Shown piece after piece: positions 54,275-63,113 of a DNA stretch of 64,000 nucleotides. Position 1 is the stretch's first letter, and each line of letters opens with the position of its first letter. Source of the DNA: Phycisphaerales bacterium AB-hyl4 (GTDB lineage Bacteria > Planctomycetota > Phycisphaerae > Phycisphaerales > Phycisphaeraceae); NCBI GenBank assembly GCA_041821185.1, contig JBGUBD010000005.1, positions 62,001 through 126,000 of the forward strand, in the 5' to 3' direction. The notes below the pieces were generated by a model. The model was given only the letters and a program-made list of their open reading frames with translations. It was not told the origin of the DNA and ran no database searches. The translations under genes and the position numbers were made by a program.

Positions 54275-56731
54275 ATGATGCTTGCGATGTTGAACATGAC
54301 GTTTGCGGAGAGTGGTCGATCGCTGATGGATCGGCTGACGGGGGTGTCGCGCGTCAGTTGGGCGGATGAGCAGGCGGTGTTGGGGTGGCAGTATCCGTTG
54401 CCGGCGTGGGTGTGGGCGGTGATCGTGTTGTCGGCGTTGGTGTTTGCGTGCTGGAGTTACAGTCGGCTGCTCGGGCCGAGGCCGGCGCGGATGGCGTTGG
54501 GGGTGGTGCGGTCGTTGTTGATTGTGCTGGTGGCGGCGTTGTTGATCGGGCCGATGCTGGTTCGGCCGGACGAGCGGGTTGAGCCGGACACGTTGCTGGT
54601 GTTGCTGGATCGCAGTGCGTCGATGCAGATTCGCGACACGCCGGACGTGAGTAATGGGTCGCAATGGTTGTGTCGTGACATGGCGATGCGGCGGGCGCTG
54701 CATCGTCAGATGGATGTGTTCGGCGAACAGGGGCTGGCGCGTGAGCGGTCGTTGACGTGGCTGGGGTTTGGTGAAGAGACGTTTGCGTTTGAGCCTGCGT
54801 TGGATGAGCCGGACGAATGGCCGGAGGCGAATCGGCCGGGCACGAATATTCGTACCGCGATCGAGCAGGCGCTGGCGGCGGCGGGCGGGCGGCCGATCAG
54901 CGGCATTGTGATTTTCTCCGACGGGCGAAGCCCGCAGGCGACGGGCGCGGAGCTGGTGCATCGGCTTCAGCAGCAGGCGGTGAGCGTGTACAGCGTGCCG
55001 CTGGGCGCGGACCCGATGCCGACGGATCTTCGACTGGGGCGGATCGATCATCCGGACCAGGCGTTTGTGGATGACATCGTGCCGGTGACGGTGCGCGTTG
55101 AAAAGTTCGGCGGCGAAGGTGAGATCGACCCGTCGCGCGTGCGCGTGCGGTTGATCGACACGGCGACCGACGAAGTGATGGACGAGCGAACGCTGGAAGA
55201 AGGCGGGCTGGATCAGCCCGTGCGATTGCGCGCGGGTTCGGACACGCCGGGGCAGGCGCGGTGGCGGGTGGAGCTGGAGCATGATTCGCCGGACGCCGCC
55301 CCACCGCTGCTGGATCGTCGTCAGCGGCAGACGTTGTTGACGGTGGAGATACTCGATCGGCCGTTGCGTGTGTTGTATGTGGAAGGCTATCCGCGTTGGG
55401 AGTATCGCTACCTCGCGGCGATGCTGGTGCGGGAAGATTCGATCGAGTCGAGCATGTTGCTGCTGTCGGCGGACCGTGGGTTTGCGCAGGAAGGCGATCG
55501 GCCGATCACGCGGTTTCCGCAGGACCGCGAGGAGATGAGCGAGTTCGATGTGATTGTGTTGGGCGATGCTCCGCCGGACTATTTTTCGAGCGATCAGATC
55601 AACTTGATTCGCGATCATGTGTCGGAAGGCGGCGCGGGTTTGTTGTGGATTGGCGGCGAGCGGTTTACGCCGGTGGCGTATGAGCGGACGGCGTTGGCGG
55701 ACTTGTTGCCGATGCAGCGGCCGGGCAACGTGACCGCCCTGCCGTCGCCGACGCAGGGTTTTGTGTTGATCCCGACGTTGCAGGCGCGGGCGCTGAATGT
55801 GCTCGAGTTGTCGGGGCCTGAGCTTGTGCAGAGTCGGATGCAGATCAGCGATGCAGCGGCGGATGAGCTTGATCGGTTGCTGTCGGACTTTCCCGACTGG
55901 CCGCGCGCGTTGCCGCCGTTGCGGTGGGGTCAGGAGATCCGCCCGTTGAAGCCGACGGCCGAGCGGTTGGCGGTGGCGTATGACCCGGAGGCGCAGACGA
56001 GCGACCCGCCCCCCCTGCTCGCGCGGCTGCGGTATGGCGCGGGGCAGTCGTTGTATGTGGCGACGGATGAGGTTTGGCGATGGCGATACGGGCGCGGCGA
56101 GCTTTACTTTGAGCAGTTCTGGATTCAACTGGTTCGCATGCTCGGCCGAGAGCGCGTGCAACAGACGGACGACCGGGCGCAGTTGACCGTGTCCAGCAGG
56201 CGTGCGCAGATCGATCAGAGCGTGGTGGTGGAGTTGCACCTGGACGACCCGGCGTTGCTGGAGCGTGAGCTGGCGACGGTGTCGGCGACGGTGAACGACC
56301 TGTCGGATGACGAGCGGGCGATCGATCAGCTCGAGCTTCGGCCGACGGGCAACGATGGGGCGGGCAGCGGCCGACGGACGTATCGCGCGAGCTGGCGACC
56401 GACGCGGGCCGGGCCGATGGAGCTGCGCGTGACCGATCCGGCGCTGGATGATCTGGAACTGGCGGCGGCGGTGGAGGTGATCGCGCCGGACGACGAGATG
56501 CGTCGGCCCGAGCCGAACCACGCGCGGCTGGCGTCGTTGTCGGAGCAGACCGGCGGCGAGGTGGTGCCGCTGGATGAGCTGGAGCGATTGACGGAGCTCG
56601 TGCCCAACCGTGCCCGGCGGACGGCGGAAGACGTTCGCGACCCGCTGTGGCATTCGCCGCTGGCGCTGGGACTGATCCTGCTGCTGCTGACGACGGAGTG
56701 GATTCTGCGGAAGGCGATCCGGTTGGTTTGA
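54275..56731 (+). CDS. VWA-type membrane protein with GATase-like domain
   Basis: An 818-residue protein. Two N-terminal membrane segments (LPAWVWAVIVLSALVFACW and VVRSLLIVLVAALLIGPML) precede a VWA domain with DTLLVLLDRSASMQI (D-x-S-x-S MIDAS) and IVIFSDGRSPQATG. A region like FEFDVIVLGDAPPDYFS with GGAGLLWIGGERF resembles glutamine-amidotransferase-like folds. A C-terminal membrane anchor is at SPLALGLILLLLTTEWILRKA. It is the last gene of the MoxR cluster. Confidence 0.85.
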   Translation: MMLAMLNMTFAESGRSLMDRLTGVSRVSWADEQAVLGWQYPLPAWVWAVIVLSALVFACWSYSRLLGPRPARMALGVVRSLLIVLVAALLIGPMLVRPDERVEPDTLLVLLDRSASMQIRDTPDVSNGSQWLCRDMAMRRALHRQMDVFGEQGLARERSLTWLGFGEETFAFEPALDEPDEWPEANRPGTNIRTAIEQALAAAGGRPISGIVIFSDGRSPQATGAELVHRLQQQAVSVYSVPLGADPMPTDLRLGRIDHPDQAFVDDIVPVTVRVEKFGGEGEIDPSRVRVRLIDTATDEVMDERTLEEGGLDQPVRLRAGSDTPGQARWRVELEHDSPDAAPPLLDRRQRQTLLTVEILDRPLRVLYVEGYPRWEYRYLAAMLVREDSIESSMLLLSADRGFAQEGDRPITRFPQDREEMSEFDVIVLGDAPPDYFSSDQINLIRDHVSEGGAGLLWIGGERFTPVAYERTALADLLPMQRPGNVTALPSPTQGFVLIPTLQARALNVLELSGPELVQSRMQISDAAADELDRLLSDFPDWPRALPPLRWGQEIRPLKPTAERLAVAYDPEAQTSDPPPLLARLRYGAGQSLYVATDEVWRWRYGRGELYFEQFWIQLVRMLGRERVQQTDDRAQLTVSSRRAQIDQSVVVELHLDDPALLERELATVSATVNDLSDDERAIDQLELRPTGNDGAGSGRRTYRASWRPTRAGPMELRVTDPALDDLELAAAVEVIAPDDEMRRPEPNHARLASLSEQTGGEVVPLDELERLTELVPNRARRTAEDVRDPLWHSPLALGLILLLLTTEWILRKAIRLV

Positions 56732-56732
56732 A

Positions 56733-56832
56733 TCAGTTTCTAGTTTCTAGTTTGGCGTTTCTAGTTGAGGCGCGGGACCACTCATGAAGTGGGCGGGCCG
56801 AGAGCCAACTCGAAACTCGGAACTCGAAACTT
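56733..56832. repeat. Inverted pair of GTTTCTAGTTTC/GAAACTCGGAACTC arrays
   Basis: Left array (56735-56766) AGTTTCTAGTTTCTAGTTTGG; right array (56804-56832) AACTCGAAACTCGGAACTCG. They flank ~40 bp between convergent genes. Confidence 0.75.
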
Positions 56833-57629
56833 CAACCCCCGATTGGCAGTTGCAGGTGAAACGTTGCCCCCTGGCCGGGGGGGCTGGTGACGTTGATCTT
56901 GCCGCCGGCGCGGGTGAGCAGGTCGCGGCAGATGCACAGGCCCAGGCCGGTGCCCTTTTGTGAGCCGGGCGCGGGCGTGTCGGTCAGTTCGTGGGTGACG
57001 AACGGTTCGAAGAGACGTTCGCGGATGGCGTCGGGGATGCCGGGGCCGGTGTCGGCGATGTCGAGCGCAACATGATCATTGTTCACTTGACCGGTGATGC
57101 GCAGGGCGCCGCCGCGGGTCATGGCTTTGCGTGCGTTGAGAACAAGGTTCAGCAGGACCTGCTGAAGGTCAAGCGGGTTGATGGCGACGGTGACGTCGGG
57201 GATGTCGAGGGTGAGGTTGATGCCGTCGCGTTTGGGGTCGCGGCCGAGGCAGGCGAGCGATTCGTCGACGACGGTGGGCAGGTTGGCCTGGGTCTGGTTG
57301 GGTTCGTCGCGGGCGAAGCCGAGCAGTGAGGAGGAGATGTGGGCGGCGCGTTCGGCTCCGCTGAGCGCTTTTTCGAGGGCCTTGCGGTTGAGCGCGGCGT
57401 CGTCGGGGTTGGCCAGGGCGAGCTGGGCGTAGCTGATCATCGGCGTGAGGATGTTGTTGTACTCGTGGGCGATGATCGTGGCGATGGTGCCCAGCGTGGC
57501 GAGCCGATGCGATTCGGTGAGGCCGGCGCGCACTTCCTGCAGCTGGGCTTCGAGGTGATCGAAGTGCGCCAACAGGCGATCGACCTGGGCGAGTTCGTCC
57601 GGATGCGGCGGTGCGGTGGTGGTAGACAT
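56832..57629 (-). CDS. Histidine kinase, HisKA/HATPase (no membrane segment)
   Basis: A 265-residue soluble kinase. After an N-terminal coiled segment (VDRLLAHFDHLEAQLQEVRAGL), the H-box is IIAHEYNNILTPMISYAQLAL (His phosphoacceptor), the N-box LLNLVLNARKAMTRGGAL, G1 DIADTGPGIPDAIRE, F box FEPFVTHEL, and G2 KGTGLGLCICRDLLTRAGG. All are intact. No input domain beyond the coil, and no adjacent response regulator. Divergent from the parS region. Confidence 0.92.
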   Translation of the reverse strand: MSTTTAPPHPDELAQVDRLLAHFDHLEAQLQEVRAGLTESHRLATLGTIATIIAHEYNNILTPMISYAQLALANPDDAALNRKALEKALSGAERAAHISSSLLGFARDEPNQTQANLPTVVDESLACLGRDPKRDGINLTLDIPDVTVAINPLDLQQVLLNLVLNARKAMTRGGALRITGQVNNDHVALDIADTGPGIPDAIRERLFEPFVTHELTDTPAPGSQKGTGLGLCICRDLLTRAGGKINVTSPPGQGATFHLQLPIGG

Positions 57630-58054
57630 AGCGGCTCCCTGTTAAGGGATATCGGCGGTTGTGACCCCCCTACTTGATGCGGCGGTGGCCGGCTTTGGTA
57701 TGAACAGAGTTCATTTCGTGGTGATGCCGCCCTGCCTCCGTTTAATCTTCTTAAATACATGACGATAAAGGGCTTGTGTTTTACGAGCGGGTTGTATCTC
57801 GACAGGCTATGCGTATGTCGCGGCGTGTACGACCGATGATCGGTGTGGGTCCTTTCACTTCCCTTTCTCCTGCCTCACTCTCCTCCGGTTTTTAGGTGGT
57901 GGTCCATGTTGAGTGCTGTATACTTACGGCCGTGCTCGCGCAGTTCAGCACGGCTTAAAAGCCGTGGCACCCGATCAAGATGTTCACAGCGAACCCTTGA
58001 GCTCTTTTCCCCGCCGCTTGGACCAGAGTAAGTCCCGGACGTTCACCGGCATCG

Positions 58055-58070
58055 GGTTCCACGTGGAACA
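58055..58070. other. parS-like site 1
   Basis: GGTTCCACGTGGAACA is 15 of 16 to the chromosomal parS consensus TGTTCCACGTGGAACA. It lies about 375 bp upstream of the parB start. Confidence 0.9.
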
Positions 58071-58342
58071 TCGCTGGCGATGCGTTTCGAAATGTTGAGG
58101 GGTGAGGTGCAGGGATGTGTTGCATGGGTAGGGCTCTGGTTCCGCTGTTGTACGGGATCGCCTTGCCCTTTGAGGCTTGGGGACCGAGGCGCGCGTTGAG
58201 GGGCAGGTGTGAATGATTGGCGGCCCATATCCGGTGGTTTCAGACGATGGTGACATATCTGGTCAGAGTTATTTCTCATTCAGGGAGCGGGTGAGGCGAT
58301 TAAGACTAACCAAAGGCTCGCGTGATACCGCCATGGCAGCTC

Positions 58343-58358
58343 TGTTCCACGTGGAACG
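58343..58358. other. parS-like site 2
   Basis: TGTTCCACGTGGAACG, 15 of 16 to the parS consensus; 88 bp upstream of the parB start codon. Confidence 0.9.
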
Positions 58359-58445
58359 TGTGGTTGGCGGTGCGGCGGGTAGGCGGTACACTGGCGCGGA
58401 TACGGTGGTGTGGTGGTTCCCTTTTTGCTGTGAGAGGTTTCGTTT

Positions 58446-59489
58446 ATGGCTACGAAGAAGCGTCCGTCGCGGTTGGGTCGCGGTTTGAGTTCGTTGATGG
58501 CCCAGCCGGTCGCGGTGAAGGAAGAGGCGAAAGGGACGGATACGGCCAGGGCGACCGCCCCACCGTCGTCGCCTGAGAAATCAACCCAAGCCAGTAAGAC
58601 CACGTCCAGCAAGGCTGCGGTCGACGAGCCAACCGCGCCGGCGACGGCGGCGGATGGCCTGCATCGGCTGCCGATCAAGTCGATTCGGCCGAACCCGCAT
58701 CAGCCTCGGCAGACGTTCGACGAAGGCGCATTGCAGCGACTGGCGGACTCGATCGCCCGCGAGGGCATCATGCAGCCGATCGTGGTTCGGCCGACTGAGA
58801 GCGAGAAGGGGGGCCAGCCTGCCTATGAACTGGTGGCAGGCGAACGACGCTGGCGGGCGGCCCAGCTTGCGAAGCTCGATGTCGTGCCGGCCATCGTCCG
58901 CGAACTCGACAACCGGCAGCTCGCGGAATGGGCGCTGATCGAAAACCTCCAGCGGGAAGATCTCAACCCGATCGAGCGTGCCCAGGCGTTTCAACGCCTG
59001 ATCGACCAGTTCAGCCTTCGCCATGATGATGTGGCCCAGCGGGTGGGTGTGGAGCGGTCGACTGTATCTAACTCTTTGAGATTACTAAACTTAGATGATT
59101 ATGTGCAGAAGCTGCTGCTCGCTCAGACCCTCTCGATGGGCCAGGCGCGGGCCATTGCCGGCTTATCGGACACTACGGCGCAGCGGCAGGTGGCTGAGCG
59201 TGCGGTGCGGCAGGGATTGTCGGTGCGGCAGGTGGAGCAGCTGGTGCGGAAGCTGGCGGAGACGGAAGCGGACGGTGGCGACACGGACCCGGGCGAGGCG
59301 TCGGCGGGCCAACGGCGGGTGCGGTCGGCGTACCTGGCGGACCTCGAACAGCAGTTGGCAGAGCAGCTGGAGACGCGCGTCCGCATTCGGCCCGGGCGGA
59401 AGAAGGGCAGCGGCACGCTGAGCGTCGAGTTCTACTCGCTTGAGCAGTTCGACGGCCTGATGGAACGGTTGGGTGTGCAGACGGAGTAG
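58446..59489 (+). CDS. parB: Chromosome partitioning protein ParB
   Basis: A 347-residue ParB/Spo0J protein. LPIKSIRPNPHQPRQTFDEG begins the N-terminal CTP-binding domain. ELVAGERRWRAAQL is the GERRxRA box and ALIENLQREDLNPIERAQAF the ENLQR box. The parS-binding helix-turn-helix is VAQRVGVERSTVSNSLRLLNL. The C-terminal dimerisation domain (ADLEQQLAEQLETRVRIR) is present. RBS AGAGG upstream. Two parS sites lie just upstream; parA is not adjacent. A ~45-bp AT-rich codon patch (59063-59107) covers STVSNSLRLLNLDDYVQ, although the protein is conserved there. Confidence 0.95.
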   Translation: MATKKRPSRLGRGLSSLMAQPVAVKEEAKGTDTARATAPPSSPEKSTQASKTTSSKAAVDEPTAPATAADGLHRLPIKSIRPNPHQPRQTFDEGALQRLADSIAREGIMQPIVVRPTESEKGGQPAYELVAGERRWRAAQLAKLDVVPAIVRELDNRQLAEWALIENLQREDLNPIERAQAFQRLIDQFSLRHDDVAQRVGVERSTVSNSLRLLNLDDYVQKLLLAQTLSMGQARAIAGLSDTTAQRQVAERAVRQGLSVRQVEQLVRKLAETEADGGDTDPGEASAGQRRVRSAYLADLEQQLAEQLETRVRIRPGRKKGSGTLSVEFYSLEQFDGLMERLGVQTE

Positions 59490-59545
59490 CGGTGGCGCGG
59501 CTGAGGCGTCACGACCGGGGGGCGGTTCGTCGTTACCATGGCGAC

Positions 59546-60442
59546 ATGTTTGGTAGCCATCTATCGATCGCAGGCGGTATGCATCATGCCCTGATCGAGG
59601 CGCAGCGCCTCGAGATGACGTGCGTGCAGGTTTTCACGAAAAATCAGCGGCAGTGGCGCGTGCCGCCCTTGCGTGATGAGCAGGTGTCGGCCTGGCGGGA
59701 GCACATGGCCAGTACGGGCATCACCAACGTCGTCAGCCATGACAGCTACCTGATCAACCTTGCGAGCCCGAAGCCGGAAGCGCGCGACAAGTCGATCGCG
59801 CTGTATCGCGACGAGATGCAGCGCTGCGATGCGCTCGCGATTCCGCATCTGGTGATGCACCCCGGTGCACATCTTGGCGAGGGCGAGTCGGCTGGGCTTC
59901 AGCGCGTGATCGATGCGTTTGATCAATTGCACGATGAGCTGCCCGACGCGTCGGTGATCACCTGCCTGGAGATCACCGCGGGGCAGGGCACGACGTTGGG
60001 CCATCGCCTGGAACACCTGCGGACGATCATTGACGGCGTGCAGGCGGGCGAGCGCCTGGGTGTCTGCCTCGATACCGCCCACCTCCTCGCGGCGGGGTAT
60101 GACCTGACCACCACACGCGGCGCCAAGGCCGTGTTGCGCGAGGTGGATGACGTCGTCGGCCTCGATCGCGTACATGTGCTGCACTTGAACGACTCGAAGA
60201 CGCCGCTGGGTAGCCGAGTGGATCGACATGAGCACATCGGGCACGGCCACATCGGGATCGACGGGTTCAAGGTGTTCGTCAACGAGCCGACGTTTCGCGA
60301 CGTGCCCAAGATTCTGGAAACGGCTAAGGAAGATTCGCCCGACGGTCGGCCTTGGGATGTGGTGAATATGGAAACCTTGCTCGGCCTGGTGAGCAAGCGG
60401 CGGGCCCCTGCGCGAGCGAGGAGCCAGGGCCGACTCGCCTGA
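59546..60442 (+). CDS. nfo: Endonuclease IV (deoxyribonuclease IV)
   Basis: A 299-residue AP endonuclease that nicks DNA 5' of abasic sites. Family features: FGSHLSIAGGMHHALIEA, CVQVFTKNQRQW, VVSHDSYLINLASP, LVMHPGAHLGEGE, CLEITAGQGTTLGHRLEHL, VCLDTAHLLAAGYDL, HLNDSKTPLGSRVDRHEHIGHGHIG. The zinc-binding His/Glu/Asp residues are all visible. ATG 59546 preferred (the 18-residue extension is unlike the family). It follows parB by 57 bp on the same strand. Confidence 0.95.
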   Translation: MFGSHLSIAGGMHHALIEAQRLEMTCVQVFTKNQRQWRVPPLRDEQVSAWREHMASTGITNVVSHDSYLINLASPKPEARDKSIALYRDEMQRCDALAIPHLVMHPGAHLGEGESAGLQRVIDAFDQLHDELPDASVITCLEITAGQGTTLGHRLEHLRTIIDGVQAGERLGVCLDTAHLLAAGYDLTTTRGAKAVLREVDDVVGLDRVHVLHLNDSKTPLGSRVDRHEHIGHGHIGIDGFKVFVNEPTFRDVPKILETAKEDSPDGRPWDVVNMETLLGLVSKRRAPARARSQGRLA

Positions 60443-60461
60443 TTGGGTCGTTCGATTTTTT

Positions 60462-60712
60462 ACGCCAAGACGCCAAGACGCCAAGGCGCCAAGGACAGCA
60501 AATCGTCTTGCCACGAAGACACGAAGAGAACACGAAGAAAGGCAGAGTATTTTTTTTGGCAAGGCAGGGAAGCGTGCATCTGTTCCGAAACACCCGCCCC
60601 TCCCAGTCATCCCCCTTCCTTCTGATTCTTGCTCCCCCCTTCGTGCCTCCTTCATCCCCTTCGTGCCTTCGTGGCTTGCCTTTCTTTCTGGCGTCTTGGC
60701 GTCTTGGCGTAA
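60462..60712. repeat. Doubly nested inverted-repeat element
   Basis: Outer arms: ACGCCAAGACGCCAAGACG (60462-60494) and CTGGCGTCTTGGCGTCTTGG (60689-60712). Inner arms: CCACGAAGACACGAAGAG (60511-60537) and CCTTCGTGCCTTCGTGG-like (60639-60674). A middle of C/T-rich DNA has no recognisable gene. Confidence 0.85.
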
Positions 60713-60755
60713 TAAGTGATTAGATGCGTTGGCTCTTAGCAAGAAGCAAAAAAGC

Positions 60756-60784
60756 TTGACCCGGGAGGGGGGGCGCTGGACAAT
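60756..60784 (+). promoter_or_regulatory. Candidate promoter of a small RNA
   Basis: -35 TTGACC (60756-60761), 17-bp spacer, -10 GACAAT (60779-60784; 4 of 6). It faces the terminator at 60862-60952. Confidence 0.45.
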
Positions 60785-60789
60785 AAGCG

Positions 60790-60952
60790 GTGCAGACGGT
60801 GACGCGTTTATTGTCAGAAAGGAGAGTTGCCCCGGCAAGCATAAGGCCCACATCTTTTGAGCCGCCGAGCGATGGCGACGGTATTTGATATTTCCTGTAA
60901 TTCTTCGCTAATTTTTTTCTATATCCAATCTGCATCGCTCGACGGTTTTTTT
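60790..60952 (+). ncRNA. Candidate small RNA with long-loop terminator
   Basis: The ~160-bp segment downstream of the promoter has no credible ORF. GACAATAA (60779) pairs with TTATTGTC (60808-60815) across the putative start; a GTTGCCCCGGCAA hairpin follows. It ends in CCGCCGAGCGATG (60862-60874) paired with CATCGCTCGACGG (60933-60945; 12 of 13), then seven T. The 58-base loop of that terminator is AT-rich, unusual. I know no matching family. Confidence 0.45.
60862..60952 (+). terminator. Intrinsic terminator with long AT-rich loop
   Basis: A 13-bp stem (one mismatch) with a ~58-nt loop and TTTTTTT at 60946-60952. It lies upstream of trxB, so it ends the preceding transcription or the candidate RNA. 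Confidence 0.6.
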
Positions 60953-61089
60953 ATGCGCTGCGGGCGCGGCGCGGGTTCGCCCATCACATCACTGCGTTTC
61001 ACGCAACGCATCGCGCGGGGCAATCGCATCTGCCCTGCGCGGGGCCCGCTTCGGTCAGCTTTGCGCGGAGTTGTTACAATTCGGCGACT

Positions 61090-62091
61090 ATGGCTTCAGA
61101 TGCGAAAAATAACGGTAATCCGGTCGAAAAAGTCACCATCATCGGCTCGGGTCCGGCCGGCTGGACCGCGGCGATTTACGCGGCGCGGGCCAACCTCGAT
61201 CCGATCGTCTACGAGGGCAAGCCCAAGCAGGACCCGGACCTGATCCTGCCCGGCGGTCAGCTGATGCTGACGACCGAGGTGGAGAACTACCCCGGCTTTC
61301 CGGAGGGCATTCGCGGGCCGGAGATGATGGACGCGTTCAAGAAGCAGGCCCAGCGGTTCGACACGCGGATCGTGACGGAAGACATTGAGCGCTGCGACTT
61401 CGACAAACGGCCGTTCGAGCTGCACACCGCGGCCGGCGACGTGGTGCGCAGTCACACGGTGATCATCGCGACGGGCGCGACCGCCAACTGGCTGGGCCTG
61501 GAGAGCGAAGGTCGGCTCGCGCGATCGGGCGGCGGGGTGAGCGCGTGTGCGGTGTGCGACGGCGCGCTGCCGATCTTCCGCGATCAGCCGTTGGCGGTGA
61601 TCGGCGGCGGGGACACGGCGATGGAAGAGGCCAGCTACCTGACCAAGTTCGCGAGCAAGGTGTACATCATCCACCGGCGAGCCGAGCTGCGGGCGAGCAA
61701 GGTGATGCAGAATCGCGTGCTCGACAATCCCAAAGCCGAGATGGTCTGGGATACGGTGGTGACGCATGTCAAAGGCGACGAACGCGTGACGGGCCTGGAG
61801 ATGAAAAATCTCAAGACCGGCAAAGAGTCGACTCTGGATGTGAAAGGGCTGTTCCTCGCGATCGGCCACACGCCGGCGACGCAGTTTCTCGAGGGCTCGG
61901 GCATCGAGCTGGACGACCAGGGCTACGTCAAACTGAAGGACGGCTTCCGCTCGACGACAAACATCGATGGCGTGTTCGCGGCGGGCGACGTGGCGGACGC
62001 GACGTATCGGCAGGCGGTTACCGCGGCGGGCATGGGCTGCAAGGCCGCGATCGACGCGGAGCGCTGGTTGGCGGACAATGAGATCGAGTAA
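61090..62091 (+). CDS. trxB: Thioredoxin-disulfide reductase
   Basis: A 333-residue NADPH-dependent flavoprotein that reduces thioredoxin. FAD-binding GSGPAGWTAAIYAARANL; QLMLTTEVENYPGFPEGI; the redox pair C153-AV-C156 in SACAVCDGALP; NADPH-binding GGGDTAMEEASYL with VYIIHRRAELRAS; and the terminal GVFAAGDVADATYRQAVTAAGMGC. Length normal, start ATG 61090. Monocistronic with a terminator following. CAVC (in place of CATC) is a common variant. Confidence 0.97.
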   Translation: MASDAKNNGNPVEKVTIIGSGPAGWTAAIYAARANLDPIVYEGKPKQDPDLILPGGQLMLTTEVENYPGFPEGIRGPEMMDAFKKQAQRFDTRIVTEDIERCDFDKRPFELHTAAGDVVRSHTVIIATGATANWLGLESEGRLARSGGGVSACAVCDGALPIFRDQPLAVIGGGDTAMEEASYLTKFASKVYIIHRRAELRASKVMQNRVLDNPKAEMVWDTVVTHVKGDERVTGLEMKNLKTGKESTLDVKGLFLAIGHTPATQFLEGSGIELDDQGYVKLKDGFRSTTNIDGVFAAGDVADATYRQAVTAAGMGCKAAIDAERWLADNEIE

Positions 62092-62117
62092 CGCGAAGCG
62101 CCCTTTTGGCGCTCATT

Positions 62118-62157
62118 GTTTAGCCCACGCGCCCACGCGTGGGCGCGTGGGCTAAAC
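62118..62157. repeat. TTTAGCC palindrome
   Basis: GTTTAGCCCACGCGCCCACG and its exact complement CGTGGGCGCGTGGGCTAAAC form a perfect 40-bp palindrome, combining TTTAGCC borders with GCCCACG arms, linking the two palindrome families. Confidence 0.85.
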
Positions 62158-62191
62158 GTAAACGTTCCGATCGTATTGGGTGTGCATAACT

Positions 62192-62233
62192 AAAAAGGCC
62201 GACCGCATGGCGTGCGGTCGGCCTTTTCTTTTT
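62192..62233. terminator. Bidirectional terminator between trxB and the prepilin-like gene
   Basis: AAAAAGGCCGACCGCA-TGGC-TGCGGTCGGCCTTTT then CTTTTT. The stem is over 14 bp with T-runs on both strands. Confidence 0.9.
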
Positions 62234-62309
62234 CAGCAAGCGATCAACATGATCATCTTGCGATCAGCTTGTTCAATGCTTGATTGTTGCCAAGCGTGTT
62301 GATCACGAA

Positions 62310-63113
62310 TCAGTCGGTCCACTGTTGTTCCGGACCTGAGTAGGTCAGCCAGCCGCCGTTGTCCGCGGCGGTGCCGTCAACCGTGCCGACCGCGTTGGCG
62401 AACATATGCCAGGTATCCAGAGCGCCGCTGCCGTAGCGGGCGCGCTGGCGGTGGTCGGTTTCGAAGGCGACGCTGTTGTCGTTGCTCGCCATGCCGCCGC
62501 GCCAGTCGTTGCTGCCGGCGCGGGTGTGGACGCTGTAGATGCTCGTCGCCGAATGAGCCATGGCGCGGTCGCCCATAACGATGGCTTCGGTGTTGAGGGT
62601 TTCGCTCCATTCACGAACGCGTTGGCCGGGCCGCTTGACGCCGTCGGCGTTGCCGATCTGAAGCATGGCGTAGGAGTAGACGTCGGTGACGGCGCTGATG
62701 TTGGTCGGCTGGGTCACGACCTGGCTATTGCCTTGCCATTCCACCTTGTTGGTGTCGGCGGGGCTGATGATGTACTCGGGGGTGAAGAAGTTGCCGTTGA
62801 GCAGCACGGCGTACCGGCGGGCGGGATGTGAGCCGCGGAGCGCGCCGGCGCGGAAGGCGCCCGTGTCCGCGCCGTTGCCGGTGTCGCCAGCGATGTTCCC
62901 ATCGCCGTCGAGGCCGGGGAAGTTGCTGCGGTTGCTCTGGGCGAACATGACCATGGCCTGGTGGATACCGCGGATCTGCGTGTTGCTCTGCATACGGCGG
63001 GCCGTGGCTCGGGCAGCGCCGAGTGCGGGCAGCAGGATACCGATGAGCAGGGCAATGATCGAAATAACTACGAGCAGTTCGATCAGGGTGAAGCCTTTAC
63101 GGTTCGATTGCAT
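62310..63113 (-). CDS. Prepilin-like protein
   Basis: A 267-residue protein. NRKGFTLIELLVVISIIALL is a perfect prepilin signal (Gly at -1, Phe at +1, Glu at +5) with a long hydrophobic helix ending LLPALG. AGGAG Shine-Dalgarno precedes ATG 63113. The rest is beta-rich with GDGNIAGDTGNGADTGAFRAG; the H-x9-DG motif of the 8749 gene is not seen. Display on the cell surface as a pseudopilin is likely; function unknown. Confidence 0.88.
   Translation of the reverse strand: MQSNRKGFTLIELLVVISIIALLIGILLPALGAARATARRMQSNTQIRGIHQAMVMFAQSNRSNFPGLDGDGNIAGDTGNGADTGAFRAGALRGSHPARRYAVLLNGNFFTPEYIISPADTNKVEWQGNSQVVTQPTNISAVTDVYSYAMLQIGNADGVKRPGQRVREWSETLNTEAIVMGDRAMAHSATSIYSVHTRAGSNDWRGGMASNDNSVAFETDHRQRARYGSGALDTWHMFANAVGTVDGTAADNGGWLTYSGPEQQWTD

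Larger units (their letters stand above)
57630..58445. other. ~815-bp non-coding region with two parS sites
   Basis: It lies between the kinase and parB. Where parA often precedes parB, no ParA-like frame is found. The GC content seems lower than in the neighbours. Other features: hairpin CACGGCTTAAAAGCCGTGG (57939-57957) and TTTAATCTTCTTAAA near 57741. No certain RNA gene. Confidence 0.6.

Noticed and set aside
54038..56653. Minus-strand 871-residue frame opposite the VWA protein
   Set aside because: Arg/Gln/His-rich antisense frame; the plus strand has membrane helices and a MIDAS motif.
60720..60935. Minus-strand 71-residue frame opposite the candidate sRNA
   Set aside because: No RBS or family; it crosses the terminator stem.
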